Positions 1 to 8,847 are shown, counted from the first letter of the stretch. The stretch is 64,000 bases of DNA from Bacillota bacterium (GCA_023433945.1 JAEYTP010000075.1:1-64000); one strand, 5' to 3'. Made by a program: numbers and translations. Notes: a model not told the origin generated them from the sequence alone.

Positions 1-163
1 TAAACCAAAGTACAGACAATACTACAGGTAAAACTACAAACGCTGTAAAGCCAGCCCACTTCCATCTTCTAGCAACTTCATTGAATATGAACAAAGCTGC
101 TAAAACACCTAGCCAAATACCCCAAACTACTACAGCTGAAGTGCCTTCACTAAATTGAAACAT
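1..163 (-). CDS. N-terminus of a multi-pass membrane protein (DUF5692-like), cut by window edge
   Basis: The reverse strand reads ATG at 161-163, preceded by a strong AGGAGG site, and stays open to the window edge (54 codons). The peptide begins MFQFSEGTSAVVVWGIWLG and has a hydrophobic segment at about residues 12-26, a polar NEVARRWKW turn and a second hydrophobic segment from about 37. This fits a small multi-pass membrane protein; the start resembles what I remember of the DUF5692 family, which has no known function. It lies 33 bp downstream of the hypA stop, so it is probably the last known gene of that operon. The C-terminus is outside the window. Confidence 0.6.
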   Translation of the reverse strand, partial: MFQFSEGTSAVVVWGIWLGVLAALFIFNEVARRWKWAGFTAFVVLPVVLSVLWF

Positions 164-195
164 AAAGGTTTCCTCCTAATTTTTTATTTTAATGG

Positions 196-438
196 TTAAC
201 ACGCCACTATTTCTTTTATAATAAAATCCTTACCTGAAACAATCTCAATTTTTAGTTTTGTGTCCTGCAAAAGTGTTCCATCCGCAGCTGCAGGATAGCA
301 GGCCTCAATGTATCTAGGCACTACTGGTGACATGTCTCCAATTTCTAAAACCAAAGTATCTATTTGAGTTATACTGTTTTGTTTGGCAAAACTTGTTACG
401 GTTTCAACTATATTAAACATAATCCCCAATTCGTGCAA
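196..438 (-). CDS. hypA: HypA-like nickel metallochaperone lacking the zinc ribbon
   Basis: HypA delivers nickel during NiFe-enzyme maturation, using an N-terminal Met-His-Glu site and a two-CxxC zinc domain. I place the start at TTG 436-438: it sits about 5 nt after AAGGCGGTGA and gives the family N-terminus MHELGIMF, whereas the ATG three codons upstream overlaps the ribosome binding site. The protein is only 80 residues against about 113 normally. The usual start (MHE to LKIEI) runs straight into the usual end (VSGKDFIIKEIVAC), and the roughly 30-40 residues with both CxxC pairs are absent, with no frameshift. Nickel delivery could therefore be altered or lost. It follows the oxidoreductase by 45 bp in the hypB operon. 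Confidence 0.75.
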   Translation of the reverse strand: MHELGIMFNIVETVTSFAKQNSITQIDTLVLEIGDMSPVVPRYIEACYPAAADGTLLQDTKLKIEIVSGKDFIIKEIVAC

Positions 439-483
439 TGCATTCACCGCCTTGACTGTAGTTTAAATATCTTCTGATTAAAT

Positions 484-3171
484 TTATTTCTTCCCTGAGA
501 CTTTTTTCTTTAATTTATGTGCAGCCACCTTTACTTTTCGCTTGAGTATTGTTTTTACTACAACTGGCTTGATATCTTCAAACGCAACTCCCTCGCCATC
601 ATAAACCCTCTCGAGCTTGATAGCATCAAATTTGCACTTTGTAGTACATACACCACAGCCTACGCACAAATACTCATCGGATATTGTAGCACCACAGCCC
701 AAGCAGCGTTCTGTCTCTTTCTTGACCTGTTCTTCGGTAAATGTTGCTCGCAAATCTTTAAATGTGCCCTTGGCTTTTTGCCCATCTGTATGACCAGTAT
801 TTTGTCTTGGCTGATTATCATATCCTCCAAGTTCAAGGCTTAGCTTGTCAAGAGCATGGTATTCTCTCTTATCTCTACCTATAACAAGGCTCTGCCCCGG
901 CTGAACAAAGCGGTGTATTGATATTGCGCCTTCCTTACCTAACGCTATTGCATCAATAGCAAACTTAGGACCTGTAAGCACATCTCCTCCCACAAACACA
1001 TCAGGTTCAGCAGTTTGCAGAGTAAATAAGTCTGCCTTGGCTGTTTTATTGGCATTAACATCTACTTTACTATTTTTCAGCAAATCGCCCCATTCAATAG
1101 ATTGGCCTACAGAAACAAGTACATAGTCTGCTTTTACTGTCATGGTTTGGCTCTCATCATACTGAGGATTGAATCTCTTGTTTTCATCAAATACAGACGT
1201 GCACTTTTTGAATTCTACCCCAGCCACTTTACCATTTTCTACGATAAATCTCTTGGGCCCCCATGAATTATTTATTACTATACTTTCAGATTCCGCTTCT
1301 AAAATTTCCTCTTCAAGTGCAGGCATTTCACTTCTGCTCTCCAAGCAGTACATCAATACATTATCTGACCCTGTTCTTGTAGCAGTTCTTGCAACATCTA
1401 TTGCAACATTACCGCCACCAATAACAATAGTGGTACCTCTGAGTTTAATATTGTTTCCGAGGTTTACCTGTCTTACAAACTCAACTCCAGCATAAACACG
1501 CTCAGCATCTTCTCCTTCGATGTTTAATTTTCTGCCACCTTGAGCACCTATTGCTATATAGAATGCCTTGTAGCCATCATCTCTCAATTGTTGCAGTGTA
1601 ATATCCTTGCCAACTTCAACACCTGTTTTAAACTCCACGCCCAATTCTCTTAAAATGTCTATTTCAGCGTTGACTACATCCTTTTCCAGTCTGAACGAAG
1701 GAATCCCCAGAGTGAGCATTCCACCAAGAACCTTTTGCTTTTCAAATACTGTAACCTTGTATCCGTCCAATGCCAAATAATATGCACAGGACAAGCCAGA
1801 TGGTCCGGCTCCAACTACAGCAATCTTTTTGCCATACTCATGCATCACCTTTGGAATATATCTATGTTCCTTTTTCATATCCTGCTCAGCAATAAACTTC
1901 TTGATTTCATCTATAGCTACTGGCTGGTCGATATCTCCTCTTGTACATTCAGATTCACAATTTCTAGGGCAAATACGTCCGCAAACAGCTGGGAAAGGAT
2001 TTTCTCTCTTTATTAGCTCTAGAGCTTCTCTGTACTTACCTTGGGAAGCAAGTTTTATATAACCCTGTACCGCTATATGTGCAGGGCACTGGGTCTTACA
2101 AGGGCTTGTTCCGCTTTCCACAACATTCTTGCGGTTTGTACGGTACTCAGGATTCCATTTATCAGCTGTCCACTCTGTATTTCTAGGTGTATCCTCGCGT
2201 ATAATCTTATCTACTACAGGTTTGTTTGAGCATATTTTTTGTCCCAGCTGAAGTGCATTTACAGGGCAGTACTTAACACACTCCCCACAAGCTACGCATT
2301 TATCCTTATCAATCTTTGAAACATAGTTAGAACGAACCATGTCTCCATTGTAAAACATAGATGCTGTTCTGAGAGAAAGGCAACCACAACCGCAGCAATT
2401 GCATATAGCATGGGTTTTACCAGAGCCATCGAGATTTGGTATCTGATGAACAAGGCCGTTTTCCTCAGCTCTCTTTATTATTTCAATTGCTTCCTCTTTG
2501 GTTATCTGTCTGCCTCTGCCTGTGCGTATGTAATATTCTGCGGCATGTCCCATTTGAATACACATATCTTCCTTTAGGTGTCCACACCCCTCGCCCATTA
2601 CTTGTCTAGCAGTACGGCAGGAACAATCGGAAACAGAAAAAATAGAATTTTCATTTATGTATTTTGAAACCTCTTCATATGAAGCTTTTCTTGAATTGCC
2701 ATCAATGGCAGTTTCAATCGGAATGACGCGCATTAATCCAACCCCAACAGGAAAACTACCTGCTGTCTTTGGACCTCTAACTCTTCCATATGCCTCAAAA
2801 GCTTCTGCAATCTGAGGGTATTTCGCAACATTCTCCTTGTTGTTTACCATCATTTCCATAATACCCGGCACCCATGTGTCATACCAAAATGTATCGGTAC
2901 CATTAATATTATTTACAAAAAAAACTCCTGCCTCCGCGAGCTGGAGCAGTATCCTTTGTGTATCCTCCACTGACTTTCCGCATTTTGGAGCAAGTTCAGC
3001 AGCAGTAGTCTTTGTACGAATTGGCAGGCACATTGCAACATCTGCCATTTCATCAGTAATAACCTTCTCTAGAATCAGGTATTCGGGATCGGTCTCCTTG
3101 AATCTATCCTTTGCACCGGGTTTTTTTCTGCCGATGTGATTCGCCAAGTCCAATGCTTTCTGATTAATCAT
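484..3171 (-). CDS. Multidomain Fe-S/FAD pyridine-nucleotide oxidoreductase (GltD-like)
   Basis: An 895-residue soluble redox protein. Domain order: an N-terminal winged-helix-like region (about 35-130); a cysteine-rich part (DCSC near 180, CNCCGCGC near 260); a ferredoxin 4Fe-4S motif CVACGECVKYCP (near 290); a GltD/NfnB-type module with CPAHIAVQGYI, CGRICPRNCESECTRG, an FAD site GAGPSGLSCAYYLA, an NADPH site GGGNVAIDVARTA and the closing GGDVLTGPKFAIDAI; then a C-terminal Fe-S pair (CLGCG, CVGCGVCTTKCKFDAI) and a lysine-rich tail. By family it should move electrons between NAD(P)H and iron-sulfur centres; the partner is unknown. It lies between hypB and hypA, so a link to metal-centre maturation or sensing is inferred. 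The start has AGGGGGATT upstream. Confidence 0.8.
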   Translation of the reverse strand: MINQKALDLANHIGRKKPGAKDRFKETDPEYLILEKVITDEMADVAMCLPIRTKTTAAELAPKCGKSVEDTQRILLQLAEAGVFFVNNINGTDTFWYDTWVPGIMEMMVNNKENVAKYPQIAEAFEAYGRVRGPKTAGSFPVGVGLMRVIPIETAIDGNSRKASYEEVSKYINENSIFSVSDCSCRTARQVMGEGCGHLKEDMCIQMGHAAEYYIRTGRGRQITKEEAIEIIKRAEENGLVHQIPNLDGSGKTHAICNCCGCGCLSLRTASMFYNGDMVRSNYVSKIDKDKCVACGECVKYCPVNALQLGQKICSNKPVVDKIIREDTPRNTEWTADKWNPEYRTNRKNVVESGTSPCKTQCPAHIAVQGYIKLASQGKYREALELIKRENPFPAVCGRICPRNCESECTRGDIDQPVAIDEIKKFIAEQDMKKEHRYIPKVMHEYGKKIAVVGAGPSGLSCAYYLALDGYKVTVFEKQKVLGGMLTLGIPSFRLEKDVVNAEIDILRELGVEFKTGVEVGKDITLQQLRDDGYKAFYIAIGAQGGRKLNIEGEDAERVYAGVEFVRQVNLGNNIKLRGTTIVIGGGNVAIDVARTATRTGSDNVLMYCLESRSEMPALEEEILEAESESIVINNSWGPKRFIVENGKVAGVEFKKCTSVFDENKRFNPQYDESQTMTVKADYVLVSVGQSIEWGDLLKNSKVDVNANKTAKADLFTLQTAEPDVFVGGDVLTGPKFAIDAIALGKEGAISIHRFVQPGQSLVIGRDKREYHALDKLSLELGGYDNQPRQNTGHTDGQKAKGTFKDLRATFTEEQVKKETERCLGCGATISDEYLCVGCGVCTTKCKFDAIKLERVYDGEGVAFEDIKPVVVKTILKRKVKVAAHKLKKKVSGKK

Positions 3172-3226
3172 TTTTTAATCCCCCTAGAATAAATATTTAG
3201 TTAAAAACAGACCACAAAACAAATAA

Positions 3227-3895
3227 CTATAATATCCAACTACTAACTTCATGGCGCAGCCAATCTAGCCATTCCTCCATGCCTGTACCATTTTTTGCGC
3301 TGATAGGAATAACCTTGATATTTGGATTCAGTTTTGTTACTCTTTCAATAACTGAATTCAAATTGAAATTAAAGAACTCGGCAGCATCCATTTTGTTTAT
3401 TATCAAAACATCAACTACTGAAAATATATGTGGATATTTTAGTGGCTTGTCGTCCCCCTCGGGAACACTGAGAATCATAGCATTACGTACTGCTCCAGTG
3501 TCAAATTCTGCAGGACATATTAGATTGCCGATGTTTTCTAAGATAACCAAATCAAGGTCTTCCACGCCAAGCGCTTCTAAGCCTTGCTTTGTCATTTCAG
3601 CATCTAAATGACACATTCCTCCAGTGTGAAGTTGGATTACCTTAGCACCTGTTTGTGATACAGTACGAGCATCAACATCAGAGTCAATATCCGCTTCCAT
3701 AATTCCTATTCTCATTTCATTATGTAACGCTTCAATAGTTCTAGTAATTGTTGTTGTCTTTCCAGATCCAGGTGAAGACATAAGGTTTAAAAGAAATGTT
3801 TTGTTGCTTTTGAGATTACTTCTAAGTGAATTTGCCTGATTATCATTATCCTCAAAAATACTCTTCTTTATAGTCAGTATCTTAAAGCTGTCCAT
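3227..3895 (-). CDS. hypB: HypB GTPase, hydrogenase nickel incorporation protein
   Basis: HypB is a SIMIBI-class GTPase that works with HypA to insert nickel. All family marks are visible in 222 residues: P-loop SSPGSGKTTTITRT (near 40), MEADIDSDVDARTV, the metal-binding GGMCHLDAEM, ENIGNLICPAEFDTGA, the NKMDAAEFF G4 motif and ISAKNGTGMEEW. There is no N-terminal CxxCGC high-affinity nickel motif and no histidine-rich tail, so it is a minimal form. It is the first gene of the minus-strand operon, with GGGGGACATTTC just before ATG. The oxidoreductase starts 55 bp downstream. Confidence 0.93.
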   Translation of the reverse strand: MDSFKILTIKKSIFEDNDNQANSLRSNLKSNKTFLLNLMSSPGSGKTTTITRTIEALHNEMRIGIMEADIDSDVDARTVSQTGAKVIQLHTGGMCHLDAEMTKQGLEALGVEDLDLVILENIGNLICPAEFDTGAVRNAMILSVPEGDDKPLKYPHIFSVVDVLIINKMDAAEFFNFNLNSVIERVTKLNPNIKVIPISAKNGTGMEEWLDWLRHEVSSWIL

Positions 3896-4064
3896 GAAAT
3901 GTCCCCCTTAACAATCAAATAATTGACAAAATATGACATACGGAACACAGGGTAAGTACTTAAAGTAACATATATTTAATATTATACCTCATAGTATAAC
4001 ATAATTCCAATACAATTCTCCTTAAAGCCAATATAATTTTATTAATTTTTTACTAAAATTTTAG

Positions 4065-4099
4065 CAAAAAATACAGGGCTACAAAAAGTAACCCTGTAT
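4065..4099 (-). terminator. Intrinsic terminator, minus strand
   Basis: ATACAGGG (4071-4078) pairs with CCCTGTAT (4092-4099); read on the minus strand the stem is followed directly by six T. Only the short ORF at 4172-4273 lies upstream in that direction. Confidence 0.6.
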
Positions 4100-4171
4100 C
4101 CATAAACTAGTATTGGTGGCTTTAGTGTTGCATTAAGAAGTTCAACTTTACCATCCCCCATCTTTAATATG

Positions 4172-4273
4172 CTAAACTGCGCGTATCATAACAGGTTCCA
4201 AGAAAGCTCCATACATCCTAATCACCTCTAATCCAACTAATGCTAGTCTAATTGAATTATGACGATGATTCAT
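4172..4273 (-). CDS. Possible 33-residue small ORF before the 4065 terminator
   Basis: An ATG-started frame of 33 codons, peptide beginning MNHRHNSIRLALVG and ending EPVMIRAV, lies 73 bp upstream of a minus-strand terminator. An internal ATG (MYGAFLEP) has GAGGTGATTAGG just before it and would give a 14-residue peptide. I do not recognise it; it could be a small protein, a leader peptide or a gene remnant. Evidence is weak. Confidence 0.22.
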   Translation of the reverse strand: MNHRHNSIRLALVGLEVIRMYGAFLEPVMIRAV

Positions 4274-4353
4274 GAAGAATCACGTCTAGTAATAGTATGT
4301 CACTTATTTCACTTTTAATTATGGTAATTTTTTGCTGGGTTGCAAGGCCAGTA

Positions 4354-4555
4354 TATAGATTTAGGTTATCAGCACAATGAATTTTTTATGATGTACATTT
4401 TAATCGCTGCAGTATATATGAATTGATAGCTAGTCGAAGCTGATAAAAGATTTAATAATTTTACAAATAAAAAAACATTATCGCTGAAATCAGTATTCTT
4501 AAACTATCAAAGGTCATACAGTGAAAATGAGACGTATAGATTAAGGTTATCAGCA
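4354..4555 (+). repeat. 21-bp direct repeat pair upstream of the choloylglycine hydrolase gene
   Basis: TATAGATTTAGGTTATCAGC at 4354 and TATAGATTAAGGTTATCAGC at 4535 (both extended by one A) match at 20 of 21 positions and lie 181 bp apart, the nearer one about 90 bp before the start codon. Two binding sites for one regulator are possible. Confidence 0.55.
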
Positions 4556-4646
4556 GAAGATATCTATTGGTATATTAACTTGTTTGATTAACTTGTTTGT
4601 ATTAACTCGTTTAGTATATTAATTTATTTAGTATGAAGGTGATATT

Positions 4647-5636
4647 ATGTGTACAGCTTTAACTATAGTAACTGAAAAAGGGAAGCACTTCTTTGGAAGG
4701 AATATGGATTTGGGATATAGCTTTAAACAGTCAGTGTTAATCCTTCCGAGAAATTATGAATATGAATGCAAAGTAACAGGCCAAAAAGTGAAGAATCATA
4801 AAGCAATTATAGGTATTGGAACGGAGATTGGGCATCATGCAGTATTTGCAGATGCTATGAATGAAAATGGCTTGGCTTGTGCAGGGTTGAATTTTGAAGG
4901 CTATGCATACTTTGAAGAAAAGCCTGTGGAGGGTAAAAACAATATAGCTCCATATGACTTTATACAGTGGGTTTTGTCCAATCACAATACAATTGACGAG
5001 GTAGTAAGGTCCATTCAAGACCTTGAATTAGTCGGTATACCTTTAAATGATAAAACCCCTTTACCAATGTTGCATTGGATGATTACAGACAGTTCAGGCA
5101 GGTCTATGGTAGTAGAAAAAACAAAAGAAAGATTAGTAGTATGTGAAAATCCAGTAGGCGTAATGACAAATAATCCAACCTTTGATTGGCACCTGACAAA
5201 CCTGAATGAATATCTTTATCTTAGCACAAAGCATCCAGAACAAACTCAGTGGGGTAACCTTAAGTTAAAAGCTTTAGGCCTTGGTTCAGGTACTCTGGGT
5301 ATTCCAGGCGATTTTGCTTCAGTTTCCAGATTTGTTAGAATTGCATTTATACGCTCTGTAATGCCACCCCAGAATAATGAAATAGATGCAGTTACTCAGT
5401 TTTTTCATATGCTTGATTATGTCAAAATGGTAAAAGGCGGGATAATTACAGATAAAGGGCTGCTGGACTTTACAACTTATTCTTCCTGCATGAACCTTGA
5501 AAGCGGAATTTATTATTATAAAACATATGATAATAGCAGAATTAATGCAGTTGATATGAATAAAGAAAACCTTGATGGCACCGAGATTATAACATTCCCT
5601 TATGTGGAGAAACAGGATATACATTTTCAGAATTGA
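4647..5636 (+). CDS. Choloylglycine hydrolase family protein (bile salt hydrolase / penicillin V acylase)
   Basis: Ntn-hydrolase that cleaves a linear amide bond; family substrates are conjugated bile salts, penicillin V or acyl-homoserine lactones. The start MCTALT exposes catalytic Cys2 after Met removal. Other conserved residues are visible: GRNMDLGYSF (Arg and Asp near 18 and 21), NENGLACAGLNFEGYA (near 76), VMTNNPTFDWHLTNLNEY (Asn near 175) and SVSRFVRIAF (Arg near 228). At 329 residues it has the usual length, and no signal peptide is present, so it is cytoplasmic. The ribosome binding site is GAAGGTGAT. It is transcribed alone, away from hypB, with a terminator 100 bp downstream. Motifs favour a bile salt hydrolase, but sequence alone does not settle the substrate. 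Confidence 0.88.
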   Translation: MCTALTIVTEKGKHFFGRNMDLGYSFKQSVLILPRNYEYECKVTGQKVKNHKAIIGIGTEIGHHAVFADAMNENGLACAGLNFEGYAYFEEKPVEGKNNIAPYDFIQWVLSNHNTIDEVVRSIQDLELVGIPLNDKTPLPMLHWMITDSSGRSMVVEKTKERLVVCENPVGVMTNNPTFDWHLTNLNEYLYLSTKHPEQTQWGNLKLKALGLGSGTLGIPGDFASVSRFVRIAFIRSVMPPQNNEIDAVTQFFHMLDYVKMVKGGIITDKGLLDFTTYSSCMNLESGIYYYKTYDNSRINAVDMNKENLDGTEIITFPYVEKQDIHFQN

Positions 5637-5736
5637 TGATAGAGCTGTGCACGGTTTTCAATGCAAAAAGTAGGCATACAGTTTATCTTATCTAAATATT
5701 AAGGCATACAGTTTAATCTGAACCTTACTCCCAATC

Positions 5737-5766
5737 GTTAGATTTTTTATGTCTAACTTTTTTTGG
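5737..5766 (+). terminator. Intrinsic terminator after the choloylglycine hydrolase gene
   Basis: GTTAGA (5737-5742) pairs with TCTAAC (5752-5757) and is followed by a run of eight T. Confidence 0.7.
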
Positions 5767-5839
5767 GGGGTCCATCTCGGAACTTGTATGCCTACTATAT
5801 TTATATTGATTAAGCATTATATTTTTACTCTATAGCTAA

Positions 5840-6080
5840 TAAATCACTTATTAATAAATCACTTATTAATTAAGCACTTTTTATTTAAGCACTTTTTAAT
5901 TAAGCACTTTTTATATTTAAGCAGCCTTTATTTAAGCACTTTTTATATATATGTACCTTTTATATTTAAGCACCTTTTATATTAAAGCACCTTTTATATT
6001 TATGCACCCTTTATTTAAGCACTTTTTTTATATATGTACCTTTTATATTTAAGAACCTTATATATATATACTTATTTTTA
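5840..6080. repeat. Degenerate tandem repeat, 15-20-bp unit (TTTAAGCACCTTTTATA type)
   Basis: More than ten imperfect copies of an AT-rich unit around TTTAAGCACTTTTTATA and ATATGTACCTTTTATA fill the space downstream of the PIG-L gene. No open frame of note. The unit is not shared with other gaps in the window. Confidence 0.75.
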
Positions 6081-6114
6081 ATATAAACTAATAAGGATTA
6101 CTAATGGCTCAATC

Positions 6115-6975
6115 TTACTGTTCATCCTTGCTATATGCCTTGATTTTATTAGTAACGTCATTTTTGAAACGGTCTATGAAGCTTTGTATATACTCAAGAA
6201 CATCAAGTGTGTCATCCTTGATTAAAGGAGTTAAATCCATAGCATAGCTTAATGCGGTCGAACAATCAGTACCATGGGATTCAGAATATGTAGCATTTGC
6301 AAGTCTTCTGCCCTCTGTTGCTAAGTCATACCTCTTGCCGCCACAAATCTGTGAATCGTGAACCCCTAGCACAGCAGCAGCTATGTTTTTGTGAGAGGAC
6401 ACATCAAATAGCACTTTTTCATTATCATTAACCCAATCAAGCCCTCTCCAAACTTCGCAACCATATACCTGCTCTGGTCTGAGCTGTAGAGGCAACAGTC
6501 TGATGGCGCTGATAACCCTTAGTGCTACTGCCACATGAGTATCATGTTTATCAGCAAGATTATGAGTATACAATATTTTGGGTCTGGCTATTCTGATCAT
6601 TTCCTTTATCTCATCTATAACCACATTACTCTTTGCATCCTTGACCTCACTGCTTTTGTAGCCGAGAAGTGCCATAGAACCGTATTCTCCAACATAAGCA
6701 GCCTTCTTCTGTTCAAGCTTCCTTATGCTCTGCATTTGCTCATCAGTAAACTTCTCATAAAGCCCATCTCTTGGACTACCCGCTCCATTAGTAACAACTA
6801 CACCGCTAAACCACTCATCATCTCTTCCGAAGCATTGTGCTATACCGTGGTACGACATTATCTCAATGTCATCATGGTGTGCTGCTATAGCCATATGGGT
6901 AGTTCTCTCCAGCGCTTCTTCAGTGGGTCTCCCATCAGGAATAAACAATTCTGCCTCTGATTTATTTAACTTCAT
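6115..6975 (-). CDS. PIG-L (LmbE-like) family deacetylase
   Basis: Zinc-dependent de-N-acetylase family acting on N-acetylated amino sugars. The metal motif is AIAAHHDDIEIMSYHGI (near 30; usual form AHPDDE) and the second metal histidine lies in HDTHVAVAL (near 150). 286 residues, soluble, with GGAGGACAG before ATG. It is the last gene of a minus-strand block after the ROK-like kinase, nahK and galE, so an amino-sugar substrate is a reasonable inference; the true substrate is not visible. The AHHDD variant with His in place of Pro is worth noting. Confidence 0.82.
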   Translation of the reverse strand: MKLNKSEAELFIPDGRPTEEALERTTHMAIAAHHDDIEIMSYHGIAQCFGRDDEWFSGVVVTNGAGSPRDGLYEKFTDEQMQSIRKLEQKKAAYVGEYGSMALLGYKSSEVKDAKSNVVIDEIKEMIRIARPKILYTHNLADKHDTHVAVALRVISAIRLLPLQLRPEQVYGCEVWRGLDWVNDNEKVLFDVSSHKNIAAAVLGVHDSQICGGKRYDLATEGRRLANATYSESHGTDCSTALSYAMDLTPLIKDDTLDVLEYIQSFIDRFKNDVTNKIKAYSKDEQ

Positions 6976-6999
6976 GTTTAACTGTCCTCCTTCTAAAAA

Positions 7000-7235
7000 G
7001 ATTATCTATATTTATATTAAAGATTATCTATATTTATATATCCTGTTCCTAACCAACTAGCTTCTCTGCTTCAAATTCTCTGCATAAAGCTTGTATGCTA
7101 GCAGTCTTCTGCACAAACCCAAACATAAAATTATCTGCGTACAGCTTTAAATACTACAAAATTATCTGTTTACAGCTAATATACTACAAGAATTTTTGCG
7201 TATAGCTTATATACTAAAAGAATTGTGTGCCTAAC
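7000..7235. repeat. Two short degenerate repeat tracts in the 346-bp gap upstream of the PIG-L gene
   Basis: At 7000-7040 an AAAGATTATCTATATTTATA unit occurs twice. At 7125-7235 three copies of a unit around TGCGTACAGCTTAAATACTAC plus AAAATTATC occur. No gene is seen in this gap. Confidence 0.65.
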
Positions 7236-7321
7236 TCTTACACGGATAATTTCTATATTGAGAACTTGTCTACAGCGTTGTATTTCAGCTTTATAAGCTT
7301 ATCTTCTCACATATATCTCCA

Positions 7322-8722
7322 CTAATCAAAGCTTAATTTAGGTAGACTAGCGGCAGCAATTGACTGTCCTAGTTTTATTGTGGATTCCTCCGGAACTGCA
7401 AGCTTAATTTTTTGTGCCAGATCTGGAAATTCCTCTGCAAGCACTTTGGTAGCATTCTCTATTATAATGCTACCCCCATTATCAGCCATTACTCCTCCTA
7501 GTACATAAGCATAATCTATATCGTAGAAGTCTGAATAATGTGCAATAGCGTAACCCAAATAACAACCTATAGTTTCAAAAATCTGTATTGCAGCATTATC
7601 TCCTCTTTTCAGTAAATCCTGTACTATTTGAAGCTTTTGCGGCGGCAATAGTTCGGGGTCGATACTTATCCCTGCAGCAGGAGCAAGCTTTATAACAGCA
7701 TCCTGAGATAAGTATTTTATTCCACATCCATAATCTCCCGACCATTCATCAATCATTGACATAGGATTATAGTCAATAGGAACAAATGCAAGCTCATTAA
7801 GCCAGCCTGTCACATTTCCCCCTCCATCAACGTAACCACCTGCTTGGCTTGTACCCATCGATATTCCCAGAACTTTTTGAGAATTCAGTGCCATAGCCCC
7901 AGCAAGTGCAGCAACATCGCCGTCATTAGCAACCTCAAAAGGTATACCACCTAACTCATTATCAATCCTCATGAATATATCTTTAACCTTGGCATCAAAA
8001 ACATCTTCCTTCACTTCTAAAAATAGAGAAGATATCATGATTCTATTGTTTACAATTATGCCTGCAGAACTTATTCCTAATGCGTCAACCCTTGGCATTT
8101 TCTGTGCAGCTTTTTTAATTATACTAATTATCTCCATATAATGGTAATCCGGGTCATCATTTATCTTGGGTTGCCATAAAGCATCATCTGTAAAAACTAC
8201 TTCTCCATTATCTACTACTGATACCTTTTTACGACTTCCTCCTAGGTCAACACCAATTCTACAGCCTTCCATGTGACGTCCCAGAGATTTTTCAGCACCT
8301 TTTGAGCGGGGGACATCATTTATATCTACTATTTCTACTACAAATCTCTTTTCATACACCCTGCTCATAAAATTAGCATCAAATTCTCTTGCTCCACCCT
8401 GTTTGTATAATTTTGATATATACTCTCCTATGTTATCAGAGCCACCAATTGTGAGTTTCCAGCCCCCACGAGTCCATAATAGAGTTTTAACAATACGCTC
8501 AATATATAAGAGATTTTCTTCATCCATGCCGCTATTTTCCGGGAAAATCTTGGTGCTATATGTATAAACTAAACCTTCTTCCCTCTCTAGAGCTATTTTT
8601 ATTTCAATGCTATCTTTGTATTTGCTCAATTTATTACGGTATGCCCTGTTTATTAGTGATATGGGCATAAATTCTTTATCCAGTACTGGAATTAATTTGG
8701 GTTTGACACCAAGGCTACGCAT
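7322..8722 (-). CDS. ROK-like sugar kinase with N-terminal extension
   Basis: 466 residues. From about residue 150 there is a ROK/ASKHA kinase fold: RIGVDLGGSRKKVSVV (phosphate 1), GISSAGIIVNNR, VANDGDVAALAGAMAL with the catalytic Asp, GISMGTSQAGGYVDGGG (phosphate 2) and a late VLGGVMAD. The ROK zinc signature CxCGxxGCxE is replaced by EWSGDYGCGIKYLS, so most zinc ligands are gone. The first 150 residues match nothing I recognise, have no helix-turn-helix pattern and may be a substrate domain. GGAGGTTCG precedes ATG. It sits between nahK and the PIG-L deacetylase, so a hexosamine or galactoside substrate is inferred; it could also be a catalytically altered sensor. Confidence 0.72.
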   Translation of the reverse strand: MRSLGVKPKLIPVLDKEFMPISLINRAYRNKLSKYKDSIEIKIALEREEGLVYTYSTKIFPENSGMDEENLLYIERIVKTLLWTRGGWKLTIGGSDNIGEYISKLYKQGGAREFDANFMSRVYEKRFVVEIVDINDVPRSKGAEKSLGRHMEGCRIGVDLGGSRKKVSVVDNGEVVFTDDALWQPKINDDPDYHYMEIISIIKKAAQKMPRVDALGISSAGIIVNNRIMISSLFLEVKEDVFDAKVKDIFMRIDNELGGIPFEVANDGDVAALAGAMALNSQKVLGISMGTSQAGGYVDGGGNVTGWLNELAFVPIDYNPMSMIDEWSGDYGCGIKYLSQDAVIKLAPAAGISIDPELLPPQKLQIVQDLLKRGDNAAIQIFETIGCYLGYAIAHYSDFYDIDYAYVLGGVMADNGGSIIIENATKVLAEEFPDLAQKIKLAVPEESTIKLGQSIAAASLPKLSFD

Positions 8723-8754
8723 AACGAACCTCCTTTATCTTAATAAAATACATC

Positions 8755-8824
8755 TTATTATCTTATACAATCATCTTGCTATCTTATACAATATATCTTG
8801 CTATCTTATACAATACATCTTGCT
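8755..8824. repeat. Short tandem repeat, 21-22-bp unit (TCTTATACAATATATCTTGCTA)
   Basis: Three to four near-identical copies of TCTTATACAATAYATCTTGC lie between the ROK-like gene start and the nahK stop. Confidence 0.75.
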
Positions 8825-8847
8825 GAAATATTTCCTTGTATATAACA

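Larger units (their letters stand above)
3896..4646. other. 750-bp intergenic region between hypB and the choloylglycine hydrolase
   Basis: No gene of normal size. It must hold the promoters of the two divergent units. Within it I see a minus-strand terminator hairpin (4065-4099), a possible 33-residue minus-strand ORF (4172-4273) and a 21-bp direct repeat pair (4354-4374 and 4535-4555) upstream of the plus-strand gene. A minus-strand hairpin with a T-run but no long gene feeding it suggests a short minus-strand transcript here. Confidence 0.6.
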
